Shown here piece after piece: positions 38,898 to 48,524 of a stretch of 64,000 nucleotides of DNA. Source of the stretch: Pseudolabrys sp. (GTDB lineage Bacteria > Pseudomonadota > Alphaproteobacteria > Rhizobiales > Xanthobacteraceae); contig JAUXXH010000031.1 in assembly GCA_030684935.1 (NCBI GenBank), positions 1-64,000 on the forward strand, given 5' to 3'. The position numbers were made by a program, and so were the translations under genes. Position 1 is the stretch's first letter; each line of letters opens with the position of its first letter. The notes beneath the pieces were generated by a model. It was given only the letters and a program-made list of their open reading frames with translations, had not been told where the DNA came from and did not search any database.

Positions 38898-40313
38898 GTG
38901 AAAAACACAGATGCGCATCTGGCCAAAGGCCGAACGAAGTACGGCGCCACGATCGGTGCGCACCGCTATGGCTTCGACGATCTGAAGGATCTGCTGGCCA
39001 AGGCCTCGCCGCAGCGCAGCGGCGATCGGCTTGCCGGCTTGGCCGCCGAAAGCCGCGAGGAGCGGGTGGCGGCGCAGTTTGCGCTGGCCGATCTGCCGCT
39101 AACCACCTTCCTGAACGAGGCGGTCGTTCCTTATGAGAGAGACGAGGTCACCCGGCTGATTGTCGACGGCCATGACCGGACGGCGTTCGCGCCGGTGGCC
39201 CATCTGACCGTCGGTGGCTTGCGCGACTGGCTGCTGTCCGACGCGGCGACAACGCCGGTCCTGACCGCCTTGGCGCCCGGCGTCACGCCGGAGATGGCGG
39301 CGGCGGTCAGCAAGATCTGCCGGCTGCAGGATCTGATGGTGGTGGCGGCTAAATGCTCGGTGGTGACGAAATTCCGCAACACCATCGGTCTGCCCGGCGG
39401 CCTGTCGGTGCGGTTGCAGCCCAACCATCCGACCGACGACGCCCGCGGCATCGCCGTCAGCATTCTCGACGGCCTGCTGCTCGGTTCGGGCGACGCCGTG
39501 ATCGGCATCAACCCGGCCACCGACAGCCCGGAGCGGACGCACCGGCTGCTGTCGATGCTGGAAGAGATCAGAACCAGGCTCGACATTCCGACCCAGAGCT
39601 GCGTGCTGGCGCATGTCACCACCACGCTTGAACTGATCCGCAAGGGGTCGCCGGTCGACCTGGTGTTTCAGTCGATCGCCGGCACGCAGGCCGCCAACAA
39701 AAGCTTCGGCATCGACCTCGCCTTGCTGAAGGAAGCGCGCGAGGCGGCGCTGTCGCTCCAGCGCGGCACGGTCGGTACGAACGTGATGTATTTTGAAACC
39801 GGGCAGGGCAGCGCATTGTCGGCCAATGCGCACCACGGCGTCGACCAGCAGACCATCGAGGCGCGCGCCTATGCGGTGGCGCGCTCGCTCGATCCGTTGC
39901 TGGTCAACACCGTGGTCGGCTTCATCGGCCCGGAATATCTGTACGACGGCAAGCAGATCACCCGGGCCGGCCTTGAGGATCATTTCTGCGGCAAGCTGAT
40001 GGGCCTGCCGATGGGTGTCGACGTCTGCTACACCAATCACGCCGAGGCCGATCAGGATGACGCGGATGGGTTACTGGCTTTGCTGGTCGCTTCAGGCGTC
40101 AACTTCGTCATGGGCGTGCCGGGCGCCGACGACGTGATGCTCGGCTATCAGAGCACGTCGTTCCACGATGCGCTGGCGATGCGCGATCTCCTGGGCCGCC
40201 GTCCGGCGCCGGAGTTCGAAGCCTGGCTGCAACGTCAGGGCTTGATGGACGAAGCCAACCGCATCCGTCCGGGCGAATTGCCAGCCCGCTTCCAGGCGCT
40301 GTTGCCGGCATGA
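38898..40313 (+). CDS. eutB: Ethanolamine ammonia-lyase large subunit
   Basis: RNTIGLPGGLSVRLQPNHPTDDARGIAVSILDGLLLGSGDAVIGINPATDSPE; MYFETGQGSALSANAHHGVDQQT. Confidence 0.94.
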   Translation: MKNTDAHLAKGRTKYGATIGAHRYGFDDLKDLLAKASPQRSGDRLAGLAAESREERVAAQFALADLPLTTFLNEAVVPYERDEVTRLIVDGHDRTAFAPVAHLTVGGLRDWLLSDAATTPVLTALAPGVTPEMAAAVSKICRLQDLMVVAAKCSVVTKFRNTIGLPGGLSVRLQPNHPTDDARGIAVSILDGLLLGSGDAVIGINPATDSPERTHRLLSMLEEIRTRLDIPTQSCVLAHVTTTLELIRKGSPVDLVFQSIAGTQAANKSFGIDLALLKEAREAALSLQRGTVGTNVMYFETGQGSALSANAHHGVDQQTIEARAYAVARSLDPLLVNTVVGFIGPEYLYDGKQITRAGLEDHFCGKLMGLPMGVDVCYTNHAEADQDDADGLLALLVASGVNFVMGVPGADDVMLGYQSTSFHDALAMRDLLGRRPAPEFEAWLQRQGLMDEANRIRPGELPARFQALLPA

Positions 40314-41092
40314 GCGACGAACTCCTTCCGGTGTCGCCCGCCGATGACGACGCGCTGTGGGTGCGCCTGCGCAAGCTGACCGCGGCGCGCATTGGCTTGA
40401 AGCGCTCGGGGGCGTCGCTGGCGACCGCCCCGCTGCTCGCGTTTCAGCTGGCGCATGCGCAGGCGCGCGATGCGGTGCATCAACCGCTGGATTTGGAGCA
40501 ACTGGCCGCCGATCTCGCCGGCTTCGGTTTGCCGGTGCTCGACGTCGCCAGCAAAGTCGAGGACACCCAGACGTACCTGATGCGGCCCGATCTTGGCCGT
40601 ACGCTGGCGCCGGACGCGGCCGTCCGACTTGCGCCGCAGACCGGCGCTTGTGATCTTTCCATCGTCATCACCGGTGGCCTGTCGGCACGGGCGGTGCAGT
40701 CGCATGCGGCGCCGGTGCTTAAGGCGCTGCTGCCGCTGTTGCGTAAGGAAAGTTGGCGCATCGCGCCGCTGGTTCTGGTGCGCTACGGCCGCGTTGCCAT
40801 CGGCGATGCCATTGCAGGGGCGCTGAATGCGGATATCGCGCTGGTGCTGATCGGCGAGCGACCGGGCCTCAGCGCGCCGGACAGCATGGGCGTCTATCTC
40901 ACCTGGCAACCGGGCGCCGACACGACCGATGCTGACCGAAACTGCATCTCCAATATCCGACCCGAGGGCATTGGCTATGCTGACGCCGCCTTCAAGATCG
41001 GCCATCTGCTGAAGGCGATGCGAGAACGCCGGCTGTCCGGCATCCGGCTCAAGGACGATTCCGACCGGCTGCTTCTGGGCAGCACCGATTAG
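40310..41092 (+). CDS. eutC: Ethanolamine ammonia-lyase small subunit
   Basis: LTAARIGLKRSGASLAT, YLMRPDLGRTL, LIGERPGLSAPDSMGVYLTWQPG; ATGA overlap with eutB. Confidence 0.94.
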   Translation: MSDELLPVSPADDDALWVRLRKLTAARIGLKRSGASLATAPLLAFQLAHAQARDAVHQPLDLEQLAADLAGFGLPVLDVASKVEDTQTYLMRPDLGRTLAPDAAVRLAPQTGACDLSIVITGGLSARAVQSHAAPVLKALLPLLRKESWRIAPLVLVRYGRVAIGDAIAGALNADIALVLIGERPGLSAPDSMGVYLTWQPGADTTDADRNCISNIRPEGIGYADAAFKIGHLLKAMRERRLSGIRLKDDSDRLLLGSTD

Positions 41093-41095
41093 CGT

Positions 41096-41470
41096 CTACT
41101 TTTCTTTTAGAAAAGATGCGCACAGTACCGGGTCGAATTCACGGTAATTATTGGTGATCTCGGTGCCCTTGGGGATGCGGCGGTTGGCAATGCTGTAGCC
41201 GGCGCGCCAGAATGTATTGGCGTCGTCGGAGTGATTGATGTGGCGGTCGTTGTCGACGGTAAACAGAACTTCGCCGTCGACGCGGTAACCGTACAGCTTG
41301 AGAAAATCGCGGGCAGGCTTCGGCAGGCGCGCGAACTGCTTCGGCGAGTAGCAGCGGTCATAGCCTTCGACGAAGCGCCAGATCTTCTTGCCCTTGGGAA
41401 TGGTCTCGCCGGCAAACAGGCCGAGGCCGTGGATCGGGCTGCGGTCGACATAGGTTTTGACGAGAAGCAT
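41096..41470 (-). CDS. SET domain-containing protein
   Basis: DRSPIHGLGLFAGETIPKGKKIWRF...HINHSDDANTFW...IPKGTEITNNYREFD (NHS and GTEIT.Y motifs). Confidence 0.88.
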   Translation of the reverse strand: MLLVKTYVDRSPIHGLGLFAGETIPKGKKIWRFVEGYDRCYSPKQFARLPKPARDFLKLYGYRVDGEVLFTVDNDRHINHSDDANTFWRAGYSIANRRIPKGTEITNNYREFDPVLCASFLKEK

Positions 41471-41537
41471 GGCGGGGATACATCCGGTGTGCGGTTCTGC
41501 ACTGAGATGTATCCCCGATTCGCGGGCGCGGCGCCGC

Positions 41538-42215
41538 CTAAAGCTTGATTTCGCTCACAACGATGAGGTTGGCCGAGTCGACCACCAGCAGCCGGCCGTC
41601 GGCCTTGAGGTATTTGTAGCGGGCGCCCATCGGGATCGCCTTCTGCACGTCGTCCGAAAACGCCACCAGCGGCAGGTCGTTGGTGACGAAATTGGCGACG
41701 CCAAGGTTCTTCAGGTCGCCTTGCGCATTCGGCGCGTTGGCGACGCTGGCGACGATCAGTTTCTTCTGGTCGTCGCTGATCCGGAACGCCCATGCGGTGG
41801 TCGACAATTTGTCGAGCGCGGCATTCTCCGGCGAAATGGTCGACGGGGTGGTCTGGCGGGTCGAGCCCATTGGCGCCTTCGGGCCTTCAGCATTGTCGGT
41901 CGTGGCGGCCTGGGCGGGGCCGACTGCCGCGGGCGCGAGCTGATCGGCGATGGGCGCCTGCGGCTGGCTCTGCCCGGGCGCCGGCGTGGTGCCGTCCGGC
42001 GCGGTGGAGGTGGATTGCGGCTGCGGCTGGGCCGGGAAACTCTGCTTTTGCGACTCCTGTACCGTATCCTGCGCCGGCGCGGCCTTGTTGGCCGAGTCGG
42101 ACTGAGCCGGCGTCATCTCCTTCGATTCCGTCGGAGCTTTGGTGTCCTGCGCGGAGGCCGCCCCCGTCGCCAGCAAAAACACGGCAATAGCGCCTCCGCA
42201 CATCGTCTTGCGCAT
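41538..42215 (-). CDS. Hypothetical periplasmic protein, Pro/Gln/Ala-rich linker with C-terminal conserved domain
   Basis: Signal peptide MRKTMCGGAIAVFLLATGAASAQ; low-complexity middle; C-terminal GARYKYLKADGRLLVVDSANLIVVSEIKL. Confidence 0.7.
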   Translation of the reverse strand: MRKTMCGGAIAVFLLATGAASAQDTKAPTESKEMTPAQSDSANKAAPAQDTVQESQKQSFPAQPQPQSTSTAPDGTTPAPGQSQPQAPIADQLAPAAVGPAQAATTDNAEGPKAPMGSTRQTTPSTISPENAALDKLSTTAWAFRISDDQKKLIVASVANAPNAQGDLKNLGVANFVTNDLPLVAFSDDVQKAIPMGARYKYLKADGRLLVVDSANLIVVSEIKL

Positions 42216-42321
42216 GGTCGTCTCCCCTGTGAGTTCCAGTTCCAACGCGTGAAGCCCGAATCCGTTGCATCGTTTTTGTGCGGCCGTTAGACGAAGGCAG
42301 GGCAGGTATCGGGAAGACGCC

Positions 42322-43608
42322 ATGGCGAGAGCGAAGGTCTCGATCGCAACTGGATTGCTGGTGACTTTGTTGCTGGCGCCAGCGCAGGCGCAATTGCGCG
42401 GCCATGGCGGGCCGGTGAAGGCGCTTGCGGTATCCGCCGACGGCGCCACCGCGATGTCGGGCAGCTTCGACACCTCGGCCATCGTCTGGTCGCTGGCGCG
42501 CAATTCGGCCGAGCAGGTGCTGCGCTTCCATGAAAGCGCCGTGAATGCGGTCGCGATGGTGCCGGACGGCGGGCTGGTCACCGGCGGCGAGGACGGCAAG
42601 ATCGCCATGTGGCGGCCGGGTGTCGCGCAGCCCCATACCGTGTTCACCGGCCACACCGCGCCGATTGCGGCGCTGGCGGTGTCGCCGGACGGCAAGCGCA
42701 TCGCCTCCGCCTCCTGGGACCGCACCGTGCGCGTCTGGCCGGTCGACGGTGGCGCGCCGCAGGTGCTGGAAGGTCATCAGCAGAACGTCAACGGCGTCGC
42801 CTTCACGCCCGATGGCAAATCGGTCGTCAGCGTCAGCCACGACCCGCAACTGCGCATCTGGCCGCTTGGCGGCGGACAGACCATCATCGTCACGCTGCCG
42901 ACGCCGCTGAATGCGGTGGCGGTGTCGCGCGACGGTGAGATCGTCGCCGGCGGCGCCGACGGCCGCGTGTTCTTCTTTTCGGCTTTGGGCGAGCCGCGCG
43001 GCGATTTCGCCGCCACCGACACGCCGCTGATATCTGTCGCGATCACCAATGATGGCCGACTGATCGCCGCCTCCGGCATTCGCGGTTCGGTCGCCATCGT
43101 CGACCGCGTGGCGCGGACGCTGACCCGCACGCTGGTTGGCCCCGGCCTGCCGGTCTGGGCGGCGGCATTCCTGCCCGATAATGAGACGCTGGTCACCGGC
43201 GGCACCGACCGCATGGTGCGCCGCTGGAACGCGGTCACCGGCGATCACATCGGCGCGGTGGCGATGGCGGCCGCCGACGATCCCCTGGCGGAACATGCCG
43301 GCGATCGCGGCGCCGAGGTCTACCGCGCCTGCATCGCCTGCCACACCCTGACGCCCGACGCCGGCAACCGCGCCGGGCCTACGCTGCACGGCATTTTCGG
43401 CCGCCGCATCGCCAGCCTCGAGGGGTATCGCTTCTCGGATGCACTGAAGAAACTCGACATCGTCTGGACGCCGGAAACGGTCTCGAAGCTGTTCGAGGTC
43501 GGGCCGATGGCATACACGCCCGGCACCAAGATGCCGGAACAACGCATCGGTTCGGCCGAAGACCGCGCCGCGCTGGTGGAATTCCTCAAGAAGACGACGA
43601 CCAAATAG
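42322..43608 (+). CDS. Periplasmic WD40 beta-propeller fused to a C-terminal class I cytochrome c
   Basis: Signal peptide; WD40 repeats (LRGHGGPVKALAVSADG, FTGHTAPIAALAVSPDGKRIASASWDRTVRVW); heme motif CIACH in ACIACHTLTPDAGNRAGPTLHGIFGR. Confidence 0.9.
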   Translation: MARAKVSIATGLLVTLLLAPAQAQLRGHGGPVKALAVSADGATAMSGSFDTSAIVWSLARNSAEQVLRFHESAVNAVAMVPDGGLVTGGEDGKIAMWRPGVAQPHTVFTGHTAPIAALAVSPDGKRIASASWDRTVRVWPVDGGAPQVLEGHQQNVNGVAFTPDGKSVVSVSHDPQLRIWPLGGGQTIIVTLPTPLNAVAVSRDGEIVAGGADGRVFFFSALGEPRGDFAATDTPLISVAITNDGRLIAASGIRGSVAIVDRVARTLTRTLVGPGLPVWAAAFLPDNETLVTGGTDRMVRRWNAVTGDHIGAVAMAAADDPLAEHAGDRGAEVYRACIACHTLTPDAGNRAGPTLHGIFGRRIASLEGYRFSDALKKLDIVWTPETVSKLFEVGPMAYTPGTKMPEQRIGSAEDRAALVEFLKKTTTK

Positions 43609-43611
43609 ACG

Positions 43612-45639
43612 TCAGCTCTTGCTGTCGTGTTCGGCCTTGAGACGCTCGCGCTCGCGCAGATAATCGTCGGTGGTGCGTGGGCTCGGCCGCGGCGCGGCGT
43701 AGGGGTCGAAATCGGATTCGGTCATCACCGCCACGCGGCAGTCGTCGCACATCTTGATGACATCGAGGCGCTGCGCCGAGCCCTTGAACATCCAGTGCTT
43801 GCCTTCGAGTTTGGCCAGTACGCGCTCGACCGAACTCTTGACGCCGAACGGCTTGCTGCAGCGGATACAGGCGAACGGCTCTTCCTGCTTGATCACCCGC
43901 GCCGACGCGGTGGCGGCGCGGAAGTCGATCTGCGGCGTCAGGCTGATGACCTTCTCCGGGCAGGTCGACGCGCACAGGCCGCATTGCACGCAGGCGTCCT
44001 CGGCAAAGCGCAGCGTCGGCCGCTCCGGATCGTCGGACAGCGCGCCGGTCGGGCAGGCGGAGACGCAGGACAGGCACAGCGTGCAGCCGGCGACATTGAT
44101 GTTGAGGGTTCCAAACGGCGCGCCGGCGGGCAGAGGGACGATGTCCACCGGCGTGGGTGCCGCGCGCTGCAGTTCGCGCAGCGCCAGCCGCATCACGTCG
44201 CGCTTGCCGCCGACCGGGGCAAAGCTCGCCGGCCGCGGTGCGCCATCAGCCGGTGCAATCGCGCGCAGCTGCGCGCCGAGCGCATCCGGATCGTCGGTCT
44301 CGATCTTGCCGGCGCGGCCGGTGCCGAAGCCGAGGCCGGAGAGGATCGGTTCAGCCAGCGCCAGCGTCTGGTTCAGGCCAGTGATGTCGTGGCGCGCCTT
44401 GCCACGCAGCAGGAAATGCAGGCCGGTGGCGCCATAGGCAAAGGCCGCCGCAATCGCCTCGAGACCGACCTGGGTGATCTCATTGACGGCAACCGGCAAC
44501 ACGTTGGCCGGCAGCCCGTCGCCGTGACGGGCGAGCGCGTCGATCAGCTCGGCGCCGTGCGTCTCGTCATGCAGCAGCACCACCGCATGCGCGCCACCGG
44601 CTTCGCGATATGTTGAGAGCATCGTGCGCAGCTTGCGCATCAGCGCATCGGCGGGGGGCAGCGCATAGGCGGCGGCACCCGTCGGGCAGGCGGCGGCGCA
44701 CTGGCCGCAGCCGGCGCAGATTTGCGGATCGATGGCGACATGATTGCCGGCCGGCGTGATCGCGCCGGTTGGGCACAGGTCAAGGCAACGGCGGCAGCCG
44801 ACGATTTTGGAGCGCGAATGGGCGCACAGGTCCTCGGTGAACTTGATGTAGCGCGGCTTGTCGAAGGTGCCGACCATGTCGCGCGCCTTCAGCACCGCGC
44901 GCAGCACCGCCGCCGGATCGCCCGGATCGGCGCGCAGATAGCCGTCGCGCAGGTCGGCGGCCGGAAACAGCGCCGGATTGCCGGAGATGTCGAGGATCAG
45001 ATCGCAGCGCGACACCGCGCCGTTGCGCGGCGTGCCGAACACCAGCCGATCGCGCGACGACGGCGCCGGGGCGGCGTAATTGTCGATGACGAGTTCGAAG
45101 GCGCCGAGATAACCGCGCGCCGATTTGGCGGTGCCGCGCACGACGGGAAATTCAGTGACGCGCTGTGGCGATACAGTATCCGGCCGCGTCAGCAGCACGG
45201 TGACGTCGAGGTGTTCCTTGAGCAATGCGGCCGCTTCCAGTGCCTGCTCGTCGCGCCCGTAAACCAGGATTACGCCTTCGCTGTTCATCGTGACGAAGGG
45301 AATTTCCGGCAGCGGCTCGGCGGCAGCGGCGAGCAGGGCCGCCATTTTCGGGCCGGCTTTGGCCGCATCGGTCGACCAGCCGCCGGTTTCGCGCACATTG
45401 GCGAAGGTGAGGGTGGCGCGGTCGCCGGCGACTTCGGCAAACAGTGGTGCTTCCTGTGTGCAGGCGACCGTCAGCGGCGTTCCCGCCGCCGCAATGGTGC
45501 GAAAGCGGTCGAGCTGATCGCGACACAGATACCGCGCCGTCTCCACGGTCGCGCCCTTGCAGCCGCGGCCGATTGCGCCGGCGTCGATCGCCATGGTGTC
45601 TTCGCAAGAACACACCAATATGGTCCGCTTTTCCGTCAT
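43612..45639 (-). CDS. Multi-cluster 4Fe-4S ferredoxin-type protein (about 675 aa), FDH-locus associated
   Basis: Cys motifs CRRCLDLCPTGAI, CAGCGQCAAACPTGA, CTLCLSCVSACPTGAL, CVQCGLCASTCPEKVI, plus CIRC and CDDC. Confidence 0.87.
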   Translation of the reverse strand: MTEKRTILVCSCEDTMAIDAGAIGRGCKGATVETARYLCRDQLDRFRTIAAAGTPLTVACTQEAPLFAEVAGDRATLTFANVRETGGWSTDAAKAGPKMAALLAAAAEPLPEIPFVTMNSEGVILVYGRDEQALEAAALLKEHLDVTVLLTRPDTVSPQRVTEFPVVRGTAKSARGYLGAFELVIDNYAAPAPSSRDRLVFGTPRNGAVSRCDLILDISGNPALFPAADLRDGYLRADPGDPAAVLRAVLKARDMVGTFDKPRYIKFTEDLCAHSRSKIVGCRRCLDLCPTGAITPAGNHVAIDPQICAGCGQCAAACPTGAAAYALPPADALMRKLRTMLSTYREAGGAHAVVLLHDETHGAELIDALARHGDGLPANVLPVAVNEITQVGLEAIAAAFAYGATGLHFLLRGKARHDITGLNQTLALAEPILSGLGFGTGRAGKIETDDPDALGAQLRAIAPADGAPRPASFAPVGGKRDVMRLALRELQRAAPTPVDIVPLPAGAPFGTLNINVAGCTLCLSCVSACPTGALSDDPERPTLRFAEDACVQCGLCASTCPEKVISLTPQIDFRAATASARVIKQEEPFACIRCSKPFGVKSSVERVLAKLEGKHWMFKGSAQRLDVIKMCDDCRVAVMTESDFDPYAAPRPSPRTTDDYLRERERLKAEHDSKS

Positions 45640-45734
45640 CCCGCTCCCGATAAGACCTGCGGCCTTGCCCCCCGGCTGGCCGCGACCAAACTAGGTTATA
45701 GTTATCCCAAAGAAAAAGTACTAATCGAGGCGCA

Positions 45735-46484
45735 ATGGCTACTCAGTTTCGCACCAGTTCGCCGCTCGGCCCCGAACTCGACCTGCCGCCAGGATTTCGC
45801 CTGGTGATGCTGCGCGAGATGGGCGACGCCTTTGCCCACGCCAAGGCGAACGCCGCGGAACTTGGCGCCGGGACGCTGGTGTTCGTCGGCCGCTTCGACA
45901 TGTCGGAATTCGCCGTCGTGCTGGAACCGGACGAGCCGTTGCGTACCGCGCGCCGCGCTTTCTATGCCGGCATGTCGGCGCTGGCGGACGCGCTGGCAAC
46001 CCATGCGCCGCCGGAAAAACCCATCGCCTTTGTCTGGCCCGATGCGGTTCACGTCGACAGCGGGCTGGTCGGCGGCGGCCGGTTGGCGTGGTCCGACGGC
46101 CCCGAGGACGAGCCGCCGCAGTGGCTCGTATTCGGCGCCACCATCCGCACCGTGTCGATGGTGGAGGGTGAGCCGGGTCTGCGTCCGCTCGCCGCGGCGC
46201 TCGACGATGAGGGCTTCGATCCCCTGGCGGCCGGTCATCTGGCGGAAAGTTTCACGCGCCATCTGATGACGCTGGTCGATGCCTGGCAGGAAAAAGGTTT
46301 CAACGCCGTCGCCAAGGACTATCTGCCGCGGCTTGAGCCGGAAAAAGGCGTCAGCCGCAACATCGCCGACAATGGCGATCTGCTGGTGCGGCGCATGGGC
46401 AAGGTCGACATCGAACGCCGCAATCTGCTGCCGCTGCTGGCGGCGCCGAGCTGGCTCGACCCCATCACCGGAGCGCCGCGATGA
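45735..46484 (+). CDS. Biotin/lipoate protein ligase-fold family protein, apparently lacking canonical catalytic motifs
   Basis: FVWPDAVHVDSGLVGGGRLAW aligns by eye with the BirA-type KWPND...KLAG region without the lysine; first gene of the accessory operon. Confidence 0.65.
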   Translation: MATQFRTSSPLGPELDLPPGFRLVMLREMGDAFAHAKANAAELGAGTLVFVGRFDMSEFAVVLEPDEPLRTARRAFYAGMSALADALATHAPPEKPIAFVWPDAVHVDSGLVGGGRLAWSDGPEDEPPQWLVFGATIRTVSMVEGEPGLRPLAAALDDEGFDPLAAGHLAESFTRHLMTLVDAWQEKGFNAVAKDYLPRLEPEKGVSRNIADNGDLLVRRMGKVDIERRNLLPLLAAPSWLDPITGAPR

Positions 46485-47020
46485 AGCTGTTGCGCACCAT
46501 AAGGCTCGATCCGTCGGACACCTTCGTGTTCGAGCGGGCGGCCGAGCCTGGCGAATGGGCGGTGTCCGGCTCGTTCCTGTTCTGGAATGAGGATCCGGCG
46601 AACCTCGAGGGCAAGGCGCGCTCCGCATTTCGCAGCGGCTTTCTCGGCGTGCAGTCGCTCGGCTGGTCGACGCTGGTGCAAATTGTCGAGGCGAGCGACG
46701 AGGACCGGCTGGCGGCGGTCGACACGCTGGCGCAACATTTGCTGGAAACATTCGGCGCGCCGACGCCGGCCGATGCCAAAGCCGCGGCGGAGGAGGAATT
46801 CGCCTTCGCCAACTCGCTCTGCGTCCATCCGATCGACACCTTGATTGCAATCCACCGCACCCAGGACAATGGCGAGATCCGCGAGGCGTTTCGCAGCCTG
46901 CGCGCCAAGGATGGTCCCAAGCCATCGCGGGCCTTTGCGTTCCTCGACGTTGAAGGCGAGGATGATACGGTGGAAGAGCGCATCGATCTCGCCACCCTGG
47001 GCCAGGAGACCAAGCCATGA
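46481..47020 (+). CDS. DUF6505-like protein of the FDH accessory operon
   Basis: MKLLRTIRLDPSDTFVFERAAEPGEWAVSGSFLFW; ATGA overlaps on both sides; DUF number from memory. Confidence 0.65.
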   Translation: MKLLRTIRLDPSDTFVFERAAEPGEWAVSGSFLFWNEDPANLEGKARSAFRSGFLGVQSLGWSTLVQIVEASDEDRLAAVDTLAQHLLETFGAPTPADAKAAAEEEFAFANSLCVHPIDTLIAIHRTQDNGEIREAFRSLRAKDGPKPSRAFAFLDVEGEDDTVEERIDLATLGQETKP

Positions 47021-48021
47021 AGGATTTCTGGCTGTCCTGCGGCCATCATCTGCTCGACCGCGACGAGGGTGGCGGCCTGCTGCCGACCGACGAGTTTCTT
47101 AAGGTCTACCTGGCGCGGCCGGAACTGACGCCGCCGCCGGAGGCCTGCGACGCCGAGCGCGCGCTGCACGCCGCGCTGCTGGCCGATCCGCGTCGGCCAG
47201 TGTCGGCTGCCGACATTGCCTCGCTGGCCGACGCCGACGCGCGCGAGAACTGGGAGGTGATGCTGGCCTTTCGCGCTTTGCTGGCCGCTCATCGGACGCT
47301 GGAAGCCGCCTATCTCGATATCATCCGGCGTGGCGTGAAGGTGCCGCATCTGTTCCTGAACCAGCTGGTGCACGTCATCCTGCGCAACGCGCTGGACGGC
47401 TGCGAAGACCCTTATGTGCTGCGCGCTGCCGAACTGTTCTTCCGGCCGCAGAAGATGACGCTGCACGAAGGCTCGCTGGTCGCCGGCGACGAGGAAACCA
47501 TTGCCGGCACCAGCACCAAACCGGTGTCGCCGCTGGTGTCGATGCTGGGGATTCCGGACGAGGCGCAGGTCGACGTTATCAATGACGATAATGCCGATCA
47601 TTATTTCGAGCACAGTGACCAGTTCCACATGGCGCTTGATCTCACTGGCGGCAAGCGCGGCCATGAGGCGCTGGCACGGGCGATGGAAATGTGGATCGCG
47701 CATCTGCTCTCGGTCGATGTGACGATCGAGCCGTTCACCGAGGTGAACGACGCCACGCTTACCTGGTACGTGGGCCTCGATTCCGACGGCACCAAGATCG
47801 GCGATGCGCTGTGGCGCGGCGAGGAGTTGGATGAGGCGAAACGCGCCAGCGTGGTCGGGCTTTATCGGCTGACGTTCCGCGATCCATCGGTGATGACCGA
47901 GCGCGAGCGCGGCGAGCCGGTCTATTTGATCCTGGCGCAGGGCGCCGACAAGGTGGTGCGTTTCAAGCCGCAGAATCTGGTCACCGGCCTGCCGATCAAG
48001 CATCTGGAGGTGGTGACATGA
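47017..48021 (+). CDS. DUF6352-like protein of the FDH accessory operon
   Basis: MKDFWLSCGHHLLDRDEGGGLLPTDEFLKVYLARPEL; ATGA overlaps; DUF number from memory. Confidence 0.7.
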   Translation: MKDFWLSCGHHLLDRDEGGGLLPTDEFLKVYLARPELTPPPEACDAERALHAALLADPRRPVSAADIASLADADARENWEVMLAFRALLAAHRTLEAAYLDIIRRGVKVPHLFLNQLVHVILRNALDGCEDPYVLRAAELFFRPQKMTLHEGSLVAGDEETIAGTSTKPVSPLVSMLGIPDEAQVDVINDDNADHYFEHSDQFHMALDLTGGKRGHEALARAMEMWIAHLLSVDVTIEPFTEVNDATLTWYVGLDSDGTKIGDALWRGEELDEAKRASVVGLYRLTFRDPSVMTERERGEPVYLILAQGADKVVRFKPQNLVTGLPIKHLEVVT

Positions 48022-48524
48022 GCGCCGCGGTGCGCATTCAAGTCGGCGTGGTGATCGAGCGGCGCAAGGCCGACTCGCCGTGGATCGACTTCACCTGGCA
48101 GCCGGTGTCGGTAATGTACGGGGTGCCGGCGGCGGAGCGCTGGACGAAGCTGAGCGAAAGCGGGGAGGCGGCAACGTTCTATGCCGGCACCGTGGAAATC
48201 GAACTGCATCCGTCCGATACCGGCAATTACCGCGACAATCTTTCGACCGGGCAACCGAAACTCTGGGTCGTGATGCGGCCGACTGGCCTTGAGCCCCCCT
48301 ATGATGTGGTGTGTGTGACCGCCGACGGCTCCGAGGGCGAAGGGTTCATGTCGGCCGGCGACGATATAGTCGATACGGTGCCGATGCCGGAGCCGATCTG
48401 GGACGCGATCGATGCCTTCATCGCTCAGCACCATGTCGACAGGCCGTTCTTCAAGCGCAAGCGCAACCGCGCCGATCCCGAGGCGATGAGCCGCCGCGGT
48501 ATTGTCGATGAGTATGACACATGA
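48018..48524 (+). CDS. DUF3305-like protein of the FDH accessory operon
   Basis: IQVGVVIERRKADSPWIDFTWQPVSVMYG; ATGA overlaps. Confidence 0.78.
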   Translation: MSAAVRIQVGVVIERRKADSPWIDFTWQPVSVMYGVPAAERWTKLSESGEAATFYAGTVEIELHPSDTGNYRDNLSTGQPKLWVVMRPTGLEPPYDVVCVTADGSEGEGFMSAGDDIVDTVPMPEPIWDAIDAFIAQHHVDRPFFKRKRNRADPEAMSRRGIVDEYDT

